A program made the position numbers and the translations under genes. Under the pieces are notes generated by a model that saw only the letters and a program-made list of their open reading frames with translations, did no database searches and was not told the DNA's origin. Shown in pieces: positions 8,641-18,935 of a stretch of 25,863 nt of DNA. Each line of letters begins with the position of its first letter. Position 1 is the stretch's first letter. Source of the stretch: Dichomitus squalens LYAD-421 SS1 (lineage: Eukaryota > Basidiomycota > Agaricomycetes > Polyporales > Polyporaceae); the NCBI RefSeq assembly GCF_000275845.1, contig NW_006766894.1, forward strand, positions 450,937-476,799, written 5' to 3'.

Positions 8641-10794
8641 TCAGTAGTAGTCCTCATCCGAGTCGAGCGAATCATAGCCTCCACCGCCGGTGCGTCGGGG
8701 AACAGACCCATCGTCTCCGTACAGTTCACTACAATCGAGTTTACTCAAGGTCAGGCAGCGTAGGGGCTCCGAATAATCCCAACTCACAGTTCACGGGCCG
8801 CCACTTCGTCTGCAAGGTTGTCCTCCTCTTCCTCGTCGTGGCTATGTGAAAAGTCGCTTGCATCCTCGTCATGGTGATCTTCACCGTCGCTGGCCGGCAA
8901 CCTCGTTGCGTGAGCGCGGCGCCTGCCAAACCCAACGAAACGCACGGCTTCATCGTCTTCATCTTCGTCGTCCTCATCATGAAGACCATCGACGCCATCC
9001 TGAGACTCGCCGTCGGACAAATCGATCGCATGATCCTCGTCCAGATCAACGGCACGTCCCAGACGGCTACTCCCAGCGCGAGGTGCCAGTTCAGCGTCGC
9101 CATCGTCGATGAAGCTGCTCTCATACCCCTCCTCGTCCTCGGTATCTTCGTCACCCACGATGCGTCCAAGCAGTCTGGCAACAGTTCGGCTAGCCGCGCG
9201 CTGATCAGCTTCGGCGTGAGGATCGAAATCCTCGTCATCCGACTCGAGCTCGATCTCGGTATCGCCGCCCTCGTCCCAGTCATGGCCCACCGGGTGATTG
9301 TCGATGAGGTAGTCGGCACCGTGATCGTGGGGATGGTGGTGCTGCCACTGGGGGAATAAGTGCTGCAAGAGCGCACCCAAACCACCAGCCACACCGACCG
9401 GTCCATTGGCGCCCCATACCGGGAACCCCTCTTCGTCAGAGTCGTAGTCGGAGGCATCGTGCTCGGGATCGTGACCGGGGTACTCTTGGCCGCAGTTGGC
9501 GCACATACCATCGACGATCTCGTAGTGACATTCCACACAGCGGAAGACGTCATCCTCGTCGTCTCGCATACCCATCATCTGGTGCTCGCGCATTGGAAGT
9601 CCGAATGGAAGACCTGGAAAGGCATCGCGTCCCTGCTGTGCGGGACGTCGGAAGATACCCGCCCAGGGGTCAGCATTGGCCGTGCCTTCGGGCTGCGCAG
9701 GAGTATCGTTGTAGAAACCCGTGGCAAGACCGCTCTTGACGAGGGTGGCCACCATTTCCTTCATAGTCCATATTTCGACTGGGCGTTCCGTAACTACCGC
9801 CCGACAATGGGGGCAGGTTTTCCTTCTGTAAAACGCGGGAAGCACTTCGTGTGCGGGAAGGTCTGGTGGAGGAGTCTTGAACCAATTGACCAGGCATTGG
9901 TAGCAGGCGGAGTGACCGCAGGGTGACAGCGCGTATGGTCTGTGCATCAAATCCAAGCAAATCTGGCAAGACAGAGATTGCTGCAACGAGGATACGAGGC
10001 TTTCATGTTGTGATACAAGCTGTCCAAGGAATTGTGAGCCCATGATGCAGATATACGGAACCGCAAAGCGCGAGAAGTGAGTCATTCGTAGATAGTCATA
10101 TCATATCATCGGCGTGTTATGGATATTCCTCACGGCAGGTGCGCTTCGTTGAGCACACCCATGGGAGAAACACCCTGATATATGGAGACGCACATTTTCT
10201 TTGTCCGAGACCTGCCTTTGGAGCTCAGTAACTTCTAGTTGATCGTTCTGGGTAATCACAGGGTCCGGAGTTGCTCGAGCTTTGCCCTTCTCCATGCTCG
10301 CGGGACGCTAGGGGAGATATGAGAGCAAGTTTCTTTAGGACGATAGCACGACGTACTGTCGGCGTCCTTCTCTCACAATCCCGAGATGGCGATTTCGGTC
10401 TTGTACCCGGCGATACAGATGGGCCCGCTGACGGCTGACGCGTATCGGTTTGAACCGCTTTCATCGAATTGGTCACAACAACGGCGTCCAGACCTGTGCT
10501 GACCACAGACCGCGAACGGACGCGTGCAAGCTCAGGCTGCGACGCAACCACCGGAGCTTCTGTGTCGGAGGAGTCGTTAGCTTGAACCACGGAGACTTTG
10601 CGCCTCTTCTTGCGCCTCTTCTTCTTCTCCTTAGCATCCTGACGAGTGCCCTGATCCCCAGGAGTCTCCTGTGACCTAGCACGTTTCGTGTCTCGTTCTT
10701 CGATGTCCTCCGAGTCTGTCAAGACTCTTTTCTGCAAGTTTGTTCCTCTAGAAACGGGGGTGACCGGACCCAGAACGCGCACAGGAGAGGACAT
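8641..10794 (-). CDS. RING-finger protein with coiled coil, second zinc motif and acidic tail
   Basis: Probable RING-type E3 ubiquitin ligase, likely nuclear; the partners are unknown. The exons are 10794-10357, 10307-10194, 10019-8788 and 8728-8641, joining in frame to 623 residues. The N-terminal 146 residues are basic, with a KEKKKRRKKRRK cluster that would serve as a nuclear localisation signal. Residues about 160-200 are polar and helix-prone (possible coiled coil) and run straight into a C3HC4 RING at 202-256 (CQIC, CGHSACYQC, CPHC). A second Cys4 motif (CVEC ... CANC, 345-360) resembles a small zinc ribbon. The last 230 residues are very rich in Asp and Glu (ESDDEDFD, DEDDEDEDDE) and end in SDEDYY. 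That last exon is short, and skipping its intron would stop the protein 28 residues earlier. The start could instead be an upstream in-frame ATG, since the frame stays open to about 10914. Confidence 0.85.
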
Positions 10795-11124
10795 TTGTAC
10801 TAGCGAGATCAGCGCTGAAAGCTGACGACCGAGAGAACAAGGACAAGAGAATGCGGGACGCGTGGTAGTCGTGGACGAGCAGGAGCGGACACTGAGCGCT
10901 TGGTAAGAGCTCAAAGCGGGCTGCGGCGGTCCTCGAAAAGCGGCTGTCGGAGAATGAACCTCGGGTAGATTAGATAAGTTGTATGAATTGACTGCGGCGG
11001 CGTCGACGTCGTGCTCGACGCTCCACTCGTTGCTCTCGGACGGAGTTGGACCTCACGGCTGTTCTGATCGTCGACTAAGGCTCGTTCCATCCTCCGCGTG
11101 GCTTCGCCCGCTCTGCCCTCGAGG
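10795..11124. promoter_or_regulatory. Shared divergent promoter region
   Basis: Only 330 bp separate the start codons of the RING protein (10794, -) and the sugar-phosphate transporter (11125, +), so the two genes must share or closely juxtapose their promoters. No canonical TATA box was found, which would fit two housekeeping-type promoters. The middle is rich in CGTCG-type steps. Confidence 0.5.
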
Positions 11125-12779
11125 ATGAGATCACCCTATCTTAACCAGAGCTCCCCGGTGGAGGTCTTCAATCTCGGCGCAGGCCCATCGGGATACTTCG
11201 ACGTCCCTACTGCTTCCCGGATGCACTCTCTTCTGGCGGACGTGGCACATCAGTGGGACTCACAATGGACCGCACAAGGCGGTCTATTTGGACCGAGCGC
11301 GACGCGCGACACGGTGGCAGGAGTGGTCGAATCTCAACGCTCTGGCGTCGCCCAGGACGTTTGGAAGGACTTCCCCCGGAGTCTACCTGGCATGGGTTCC
11401 TCGCCGCGTCAACGTCCAGGATTTCTGCGGGAACTGACAAATACTCCGGCGTTCTTCCTTGCGCAATCTCCCGTGGCAAAGGAGAGCACACTCGTGTCTC
11501 CTTCTCTTCCGTTCCTTGCCCCCAATGCCCCCGAGTCTTCCAAACGTCTCATGGCGAAGGCCACCAAGAAGAGGAGGCTTCTCCGTGCCCGTCACTGGGC
11601 CGATTCTCAAGCTGTCTGGCTCGGCCTCTACTTCGCCTTCAATCTTTGTCTCACGCTTCATAACAAGGGCGTGCTGGTGCGCTTTCCGTTTCCGTACACG
11701 CTCACCGCAGTCCATGCGTTGTTCGGGAGCATAGGCGGACATGTGCTAAGGGAGAAGGACGCATATATACCCGCGCAACTAAGCGTCAAGAGCTGGGCAG
11801 TGCTGGTCGCTTTCAGTGTCCTCTATTCAGTCAACATCGCGGTCAGCAACCTATCCCTACAGCTCGTTACTATCCCCGTGAGTACCCGGTAATGAATATT
11901 CTGATGCCCTTTTGGATGGCATGAGCGTCGCAGTGATGTATGCGTGCTGACAACAATATGGTAGTTCCATCAGGTCCTCCGTGCCGCAACACCTATATTT
12001 ACCACTGTTATTGCGACAACACTCCTCGGCATTCGGTTTAGTAACCGCAAAATAGTGACCCTATTCATAGTAATGCTAGGTGTTTCTCTAGCGTAAGTTC
12101 ACAGTGCTCCTATCAGACCGTGCGCTGACTGTGATGCATCAGAACATATGGTGACTATCACTTTACGACCTTCGGTTTTCTTCTGACTCTCCTTGGCACG
12201 TTCCTGGCCGCCCTTAAGACAATCTTTACCAACATCCTACAATCGTCATCCACATCCCCGAGTATCAATACGAGATCGCATTTCGTTCCTCCGCCCCTTC
12301 ACTTACATCCCCTTGACCTCCTGACCCGCTTATCCCCTCTTGCGTTCATTCAATGCGTCGCCTACGCCTACCTGTCAGGCGAGCTTGGCCGAATACGTTC
12401 TGTCTTTGTTGATGGGAACGCGCCACCGTCTGCCGCTGGATGGTGGTACCCGATCCTGTTACTCGGCAATGGGTTCATCGCTTTCGGTCTGAACGTTGTC
12501 AGCTTCACCGCCAATGGGAAGGTCGGGGCGCTGAACATGACCGTAGCTGGTGGGTCTCAGAGCACCTTGCCTCGCTCACTAGTTTTGCTGACGGCAGATC
12601 TAGCCAACGTAAAGCAAGTCTTGACGATCTTGCTGTCGGTCGCTATCTTCGACCTCACCATCACCCGCACAAATGCGCTTGGTATATTCGTCACCATCGT
12701 CGGCGGTGCGTGGTACGCGTGGGTAGAGCAGCAAGAGAAGGCATCGCGGACGGCCGAGAAGAGTACCTCTGGCCGGTAG
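11125..12779 (+). CDS. Triose-phosphate-transporter-family membrane protein (SLC35/DMT type)
   Basis: Likely antiporter of the drug/metabolite-transporter superfamily, moving a sugar phosphate or nucleotide sugar across an ER or Golgi membrane. The exons are 11125-11877, 11965-12092, 12143-12549 and 12604-12779, giving 487 residues. From about residue 160 there are roughly ten hydrophobic segments. The first is followed by the family-type motif LHNKGVLVRFPFPYTLTAVH (about 178-197), then NLSLQLVTIPFHQVLRAATP, and near the end LNMTVAANVKQVLTILLSV. These are typical TPT-domain landmarks. About 155 polar, low-hydrophobicity residues precede the membrane domain, which is longer than in most relatives. 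The KATKKRRLLRAR cluster just before the first helix suits a cytosolic N-terminus. I chose the ATG at 11125 because the only in-frame codon upstream that could begin the frame is a GTG at 11098. Substrate specificity cannot be assigned. Confidence 0.88.
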
Positions 12780-13685
12780 CCTCTCCATCCACCGCCGTTC
12801 CATGGAATCTGACTAGATCGCGAACATCATAGACGCTTGTAGCACATCTATACCAAACATTTGATACCAGGACTCTTCCATCACTACACCTCCGCTATTC
12901 TAGAACATCGCTATGAATAGCTTTCAGAAAGACGTGTGTCCAACTTGCCGATCTGGTGGACATGCACAGTACTGTGACCCAAGGAGGCTTTACCAAGGCT
13001 AAGTAAGTAAGAAGCACTAGCAGATATAGATAGGTTCCTGAGATGCCTACCGATGAGGATAGTGGATGCACACGGCCTCGTACCTTGTCGTGGCCCACAC
13101 TAATAGGTCAGCAACGATTTGCATGGAACGCAAGTACTTATCGAGCAGCGCGCGGTTCTTGCCGGGATGGTTCGACGTTGGTCATCCAAGTCCTACATCT
13201 CCGTCTACTTGGTGCTTGCGAGAAGCGTGGATATTATGGGCGTCATCGCGATTTTCAATGTCCCGTAGGGGTGGTAGCAACCGCCGTCGCCTTCGCTACT
13301 ACATGCCAGCATCTGCCACGGGGTACAGGACAGAGGGACATGGCCCTGAGGAGGCTGGAATCAATGTGTTGCTGTATGGTGCAGATTGGATGCCATATCA
13401 TCGTTACTACATATTCAATCAAGCTGCACCGCAGCTTATTCTAGCGCAAGTCGCTGCAGTACAACTTCGGCAACGCTTGCTCCGCCCTCTCACTACTTCA
13501 AGTTGTTCACTCCCAAATCCTTCCTGACTGACAAAAATGGTCAAATTGTATTAGGGAGCCGCAAGAAGACATATATAGATATCCGAAAGAGCATCTACAT
13601 CAAGGTACGACAAGTACCGCCCAAACTGAAACTTATAAGATACTAAAAGATATGCAAGAACCGCGTCGAGCCCTCGGGCGCCGAT
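12780..13685. other. Convergent intergenic region, transporter / Mn-peroxidase
   Basis: This holds the 3' ends of the transporter (+) and the peroxidase (-). Two overlapping plus-strand frames around 13043-13527 encode no recognisable domain and I do not call them. The right-hand 130 bp are AT-rich (ATATATAGATATCC and similar), as expected for a 3' end. No repeat of note. Confidence 0.5.
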
Positions 13686-15278
13686 CTACGAGTCGTCGCC
13701 GTCGAAGTTGGTCGCGGGGCCGTCGAACTGGACGGTCGTGCAGTTCATGCTGCCGTTCGAGCAGTGCGGGATGAGGGTCTCCTGCGCACCGTCTGCCAAA
13801 GCGAGTCGCGGTCAGCCAACAGTTCTGGTTCTGCACAACAGACGAAAGTACGGGCACTCACGGTCGGTGGTCAGCGTGGGGAACTTCTTGGACTTGCACG
13901 AGAGCTCGAGGTCCTTCGGGCCCTTGGTCGCGGGGAACGACGCGGGCTTGCCCGTCGCGGGCTTCGGCTTGGGCACGACGGCGGAGCAGTCGACGAGGTC
14001 GTCCGCGTTGTGGCCGAGCACAGCGAGCTTCGCCATCGCGGCCTTGAACGACTGCGCCATGAACTCCTGCTCGTTCACGAAGCCCTGCCAGAAGCACGCC
14101 GTGCGCTCGTCGTGCGCGAGCCCGAAGTCGGACTGGAGCCGGAGCTCGCCGACGTCCGTGCCGCTGCTGACCGGGAGCGGGGAGGACACCTCGCCGGTGT
14201 TGTTGCCCGTGCCAGGGAAGCCGACGCCCTTGAGGAGCACCTCGAGGAAGATCTGGGTGTCGAACGTGAAGGGGGTCTATGGCGCGCAGGTCGAGTGAGC
14301 GGGCATCGTGAACGGAGGAGAGGGGGCAACTTACGCTGTCGAAGGGCGCGGCGTCGAGCGTCGGGTCGACGTGATCGGCACGGGCAACGGTGTGCGAAGC
14401 GAGGAGGGAGACGACCTCGAAGGGCGAGAAGCCTCCAGCATCGTCGAACCGCTCCAGAATCTCAGTGATGTTGTTCTGGGGCTCGGGAATCAGACCTTCG
14501 ATGGCGGGCGCGGTCGCGTTGGGACGGCCAGCACGGAACTCGAGCTGGGGGGCACCCTATTGTGCGAAGTCGCATCAGCACGGCAACGCAGACTCTGAAA
14601 GGAGCAGGGAGTGCTTACGGGGCAGTTTCCGACGGCGACGGCACCTGCGAACTGGACGAGATCGCCGGCGGAGATCTTGGGGAACTGCGAGAGGAAGGGG
14701 ATGAGGTTGTTCACCGAGTCGGCGATACCAAGGTTGGCGAAGAAGGCGGGCTCGACGGTCGGGAAGATGAGCATGGAGCCGTCAGCTCCTCCACCGCTGT
14801 GCACCAACTAGGGTCAGTGCCAAAAGCTTTAGTCAACCACATGTGATCGATACTTACGCCGAGGGGCCCTTGCTGCGCGAGATGGCGATGGCATCGTCTG
14901 CAATGTACCGTCAACATGCCGTCAAAACGCAGCCGACAGGTGTAGCTTACGGAAAGTGAGACGGAGGAGCTCGTGAGCTGCAATAACCCAACGTCAGGCT
15001 GTTATTCTCGATTCTACACGGGGACGGCCTACCGTCTTCGCCGCAATCGCCCATGAGCACCTCTTTCTGAAGTGCCTGTGCAAGCTATAGGAGAGCAAGC
15101 TTGAGTGCCCGGCATCGGCGTAAAGCGCAGCGCAGCCGCGACTTACGGGCACGAACTCGCAGCACACCGAGTCGGGGACGACGGTGCCGTCCGAGCACAC
15201 CGTCTGGCGACTCGGGGCCGCGGTCGCCACGGTGGCGAGCGCGACGAGCGGGAGCATGGACCACAGCTTGAAAGCCAT
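13686..15278 (-). CDS. mnp: Secreted manganese peroxidase (class II fungal peroxidase), 8 exons
   Basis: Haem enzyme that uses H2O2 to oxidise Mn(II) to Mn(III), which attacks lignin phenolics outside the cell. The exons are 15278-15147, 15084-15033, 14977-14951, 14897-14858, 14796-14619, 14556-14335, 14276-13862 and 13792-13686, giving 390 residues with introns of 53-69 nt. Residues 1-25 are the signal/propeptide ([16 protein letters not shown]), so mature numbering is minus 25 and coincides with Phanerochaete MnP1. Mn ligands Glu60, Glu64 and Asp204 are mature E35, E39 and D179. Distal Arg67/His71 lie in [16 protein letters not shown]. Proximal His198 lies in [10 protein letters not shown]. 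Cys366 and Cys373 ([10 protein letters not shown]) are the fifth disulfide typical of MnPs (mature 341-348). There is no tryptophan at the LiP Trp171 position, so it is not a lignin or versatile peroxidase of that type. Several catalytic motifs are rebuilt across exon junctions. Confidence 0.97.
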
Positions 15279-15430
15279 TGTGCTTGTTGTTGGCGTTCTG
15301 GTTCTGGTTCTGGAGGTCGGTGTGCTGGAAAGGGGCGAGTAGAACGCGAAGTCCAGAAGAGAAGGGGGAGTGGCGAGCAGAGCTGGAGAGAACTCGTTGT
15401 CCTGAGGTATTGCTGGATGCTCTGCCCGTC

Positions 15431-15437
15431 CTTTATA
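15431..15437 (-). promoter_or_regulatory. TATA box of the Mn-peroxidase gene
   Basis: On the minus strand this reads TATAAAG, 153 nt upstream of the ATG at 15278. The intervening leader contains three copies of a 6-bp unit (CAGAAC on the gene strand, 15295-15312). Confidence 0.55.
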
Positions 15438-15627
15438 CCTCTCTCCGTGGTCGCGTCTATTTCCGTCGCCGCGTACGAGCAGGCGTCGCAGTAGCACTGG
15501 CGTTGCGTTGCGTTCACAAGGATGTGGAAAAGTTAAGGACGCCGGTATAGAGAAGGACGCGTGCTTGGTTGTGTGCCTGTGAGCGATCCATCGGCTCGGG
15601 TTGCGGGAGATCATTGTACGTCTTGCT

Positions 15628-15642
15628 GGGCGCACAGCCAAT
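15628..15642 (-). promoter_or_regulatory. Putative metal-response element next to CCAAT box
   Basis: Bases 15628-15634 read TGCGCCC on the gene strand, matching the TGCRCNC metal-response consensus described for Mn-inducible MnP promoters. It sits about 190 nt upstream of the TATA box. A CCAAT pentamer at 15638-15642 (inverted with respect to the gene) is only 3 nt away. A single 7-bp match is weak alone; the neighbouring CCAAT and the gene downstream make it worth noting. Confidence 0.3.
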
Positions 15643-17266
15643 CGGGCCCTGGGGGTTTCAAGGGCAGGCAGTTAGAGTGCGTGGGCACGACGTTTTGCGA
15701 TGCACGTCCCTCCAGTGCGTCGGGGTATCAGAGATGCGCCGCCGTGTGTATGAGATGCATGAGAGTGACTCGGCGACCGCGTTCGCATAGACGTCATGTG
15801 CCCTATACCTATACCGGGCTTCGCACACATCCATGCTCTGCGCTGGCAGTGTATACGCGTCCCGCTCACCTCGAGCTTGAGAGCACCGATGTCAGCGACG
15901 GTGAGAACCCCAGGTCCAAATGTCGTTTCACCTTGAGAGGCCTGTATACCACGAGCAGGAACTCCACCCCGACCGCAGGCGCGCCCGCTGGCAGGCCGAT
16001 GGTTCCCACTGCCCGGGACTCGGATACCCCGCAGGACGTGAGAGGTACCGACGCCGGCGTGAGGGACCGTGGGGCGGTACCGAAACGGACGCTCGCCAGA
16101 CCGCAGCTCGGGATTGCCTTTCGCGAGCAGCTCACCGACTGTACTGCACGATGCCGCCCCGGTCTGATCGCTATGAACCGCGAACGCGACCGGCCGTTGC
16201 AAGTATATCGGAAACGCGATGCGCCAAGCCGTCCACAGTTGACGGCGCTAGTACGCTCCGTGCACTGAGAAGTGCCGCAGACGCGTCAGCGACGCGAGCC
16301 GGAGGGCCTTGAGAAGAAACGCACCCGCCGTGCTGTACCTTGGACTACAGCGAACGCGACAGTGATTCCCGGGGCCGAGGAAGGCCTAAATTTAGAGCAA
16401 GAACCACGGACGTCGAGCCCTGCGTGTGCTAGGAAGGACGACACATCCACGCAGAACGAGATGGCTGATAGTCTCCCTTGTGGAAAGTTGGAGAACCTCG
16501 TCCATCGTGCCCTGAGAGGAATGGAAGACGTAGCTCCACCCCGGTACCCATGCTGACCTAAGTTTCCCGCCTGTGCTGGACAAAGACGAACCGGGGGGCA
16601 TAGAGTATGAATGGCCGGCCGACGTGCGTGCGCTGCGGGTGGGTGGGATGGCCCTCGGACAGGACTCGAGCAGTGCACGCCTGTCATGCTGAGACGAGTA
16701 GGTGCTGAGGAAGGCTCACGAGACGCCTGCAGGGGTAGCAACAAGTGTGAACGAACTGACGTGTCTGCAGGGCAAGAGGAGACCGGGACGGTACCTGTGG
16801 GAGGACGACGGTAGATGAGACTGAGAAAATGGGAAAGCAAGGACGACGGTATCGCCATCGTTTGATATGCGGGACGTCCGAGTAAGATTAACGCCTAATG
16901 AATGTCAGGCTCCAACATGCGGCAGGGACCGCAGGCGGGGGTGCTGGCGCGACGCAATGCAGAGGGCAGTTCGAAGAGACGCAGGACGAGCGGATGCTCA
17001 CACGGTCTCTTCAGCGTGAACAACGGCAATATACCGGTCTCTCTAGATGATGTAAGGCACCATGCGGTCGAGAGCGTAAACCAGCGTTTCCTTCTTCGAC
17101 TGGCCACCGCCACCCGAAACCGCATCCTCCTTATGGCAACCCTCCAGCGTCCGATGTCGGAGAGTTCTTGACAGGCACAGATCTGGATCCTCCAGGCGGG
17201 CTGAGAAAACGCCCACGACGGAGCAGAGGAAACGCGGCGCTGCCATCCAAGGCGAACATCCAGCTG
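15643..17266. other. Gene-poor 1.6 kb upstream of Mn-peroxidase
   Basis: This stretch runs from the peroxidase promoter to the 3' end of the SET gene. The longest open frames (about 15561-16268 on plus and 16286-16858 on minus) encode Arg/Pro/Ser-rich sequences without domains, as expected of random frames in GC-rich DNA. I could not assemble an exon structure. No repeat array, tRNA or transposon signature was seen. Distal peroxidase regulatory sites may lie here. Confidence 0.5.
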
Positions 17267-18702
17267 TTAAGCTCCGTCCGCCCCCGTGCGCTCCTGCAGC
17301 TCGTCCTCGTCTCCTCTCTCCCGTCTCTCCCGCGCGGCCTCCTCCACCGCCCTCGCCCGCACCCCCCACCAGCCCGTCCGCTCCGGCCCCGCAGCGACCG
17401 CGTCCCACCCCCTCCCCTCGCCCATGTACGCGCGGCACACGTCCGCCGCGAGCGCCGCCCACCCCTGCGCGCCCTCCGCGTCCCCGCGCGCACACGCCGC
17501 CCTGCACAGCCGCCCCACGAAGCCCTCCCAGACCGGCTCGTAGTACAGCCGCTCCGCCTCGAACATGCCCACGTACGTCGCGTCCCCCGCTGCGCCGTGC
17601 GCGTCCGGCAGCGACGGGGTGCATGCCCACCGCGCGAGCGCCGCGTCGCGCGCCGCGGCGTCGGCGTCAGCGCGCGCAATGAGGCGGCGCCGCATCTCGC
17701 TGAGGGACAGGGCCGCGCTGGGGAGGGAGCACGCGGGGCAGGCGCAGGTGAAGCCGTAGGACGAGAGCAGCGCGTGCTGGCGTGCCGCGCGCGGGAGGGC
17801 GGGGTCGGTGTATGCGATGGAGACTTGCTCGCCTGGGCGGATGGGAAAGAGCGCACGGACCTCGAAGGCGAAGGCGGCGAGGTCGAACCGGTAGGCCGCG
17901 TTGGGGGAACAGCTGTAGGATGAATTGATCGGGGCTTGGCGACGTGCGTGTGGGCATGAATGGCGCACCTGTGGTTGATTCGCGAGATGTGCTCGCAAAC
18001 GCCGGCGTACTGGTGTGGGGCACCAGGAAGCGAGCCGACGTACAGGGCGTTCGTGTCGATGATACCCTTGACGAGCGAAGGCTCCTCCTGCTGGGCGTTC
18101 ATGAGCCCGAAGAATGCCTCCTGCTTGTCTGTTGACATAAGTTCCATCGCACGTTCGAGCTCGGGGTACTGCTGGCCAGCGGGTCGAGTGCTATAGAAGG
18201 GGAGCATCTGCGGGTACACGATGAGCGGCCGTTCCCGTAAGACAAGCTCGCCTCGGGCGATATTCGTGGTCGCAAACAGCCCGAGACCGCCCTCTCCCGC
18301 GTCAGATATGTGATAGCGAGGCGTCAGTCTAAGTGCGATGGGAGCGAACTTGGCAAGACACAGAGCGGAAGCGTTCTCCGCGTGCAGCAGAGCAACTGAG
18401 GCTACGCCTCCCTCATCGGGGCTGACATGGTCGGATATCAGCAGGGTCTCAAATGGCACTGCGTCTGGGGAGATGTTGGGAGTGGAGTTCAGAGGGACAT
18501 AGTCGTCGAGTACCCGGACGTCTGGGATGGCGACGAAGGACGCAGGTGGGACGTTGTCCGAGGCTTGGCGGATGGAGCCTTGAGAACTGGGGCGATCCAC
18601 ATTGTACATGAGTGCTCTGAATAAAGCCTCGTCAGATGAGGGAATGTAGTAGGGCCCCTCAATTCTTGTGGACGCAGGATGCAGGACCCGTTGAGAGGTC
18701 AT
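17267..18702 (-). CDS. SET-domain protein (SMYD/Set5-like, without MYND finger)
   Basis: Putative protein-lysine methyltransferase using S-adenosylmethionine. The exons are 18702-17969 and 17912-17267, joined across a 57-nt intron that falls inside the hallmark motif RINHSCSPN (residues 241-249), giving 459 residues. The SET domain begins with GGLGLFATTNIARGELVLRE (139-157). It continues with the split-domain insert (about 165-235), NHSCSPN, and GEQVSIAYTD (Tyr about 279). It closes with the post-SET cysteines CACPAC (301-306), which would bind zinc. No MYND zinc finger is present in the insert. The first 130 residues are not recognised. The C-terminal 150 residues are Ala/Arg-rich and helical. 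An upstream in-frame ATG at 18732 is possible; I prefer 18702 because the repeated segment at 18936-18981 also has its ATG at that point. Confidence 0.9.
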
Positions 18703-18709
18703 TAATGGC
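18658..18709 (-). repeat. Inverted repeat at SET gene start, arm A
   Basis: This arm covers the start codon and first 14 or so codons of the SET-domain gene (MTSQRVLHPASTR). Its sequence recurs in opposite orientation at about 18936-18981. The arms align over about 44 bp with one 6-bp insertion, a GCAGGA-type duplication present only in this arm, and about four substitutions. Confidence 0.85.
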
Positions 18710-18935
18710 GACTGACCTGCCGCATATGGCAAGGTACCGATCTCGTTCCTGGTGCCCGTTGTTTCCCAAGAGGTCTACCCTGTCCCAAGCTTGACAGAAA
18801 AATATAACCCGCGAGTCATTTGAAGACGAAAGCTTTCGGCGTCGATGAACACTACCCTTGAGAAACTTCGTGAGGGGAGAGGAGTGTCATCCTCGCTTGA
18901 GGGGTTTCGAAGGCGAGCTTGTCAGCTAGTATCAC

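Noticed and set aside
8871..9926. Two plus-strand open frames of 162 and 188 codons, hydrophobic in part
   Set aside because: They are the antisense of the Asp/Glu-rich RING-protein exon; acidic GAX codons give Val/Ile/Leu on the other strand, which mimics membrane segments.
11098..11124. GTG start for the transporter
   Set aside because: Nuclear fungal genes rarely initiate at GTG; the in-frame ATG at 11125 is adequate.
15561..16268. Plus-strand open frame of 235 codons upstream of the peroxidase
   Set aside because: Arg/Pro/Ser/Thr-rich composition, no domain, and no clear splice or promoter context.
17131..17630. Gly/Arg-rich minus-strand frames over the end of the SET gene
   Set aside because: They are out of frame with the second SET exon; the 17131-18732 frame is correct only down to 17969, after which the intron restores the true frame.
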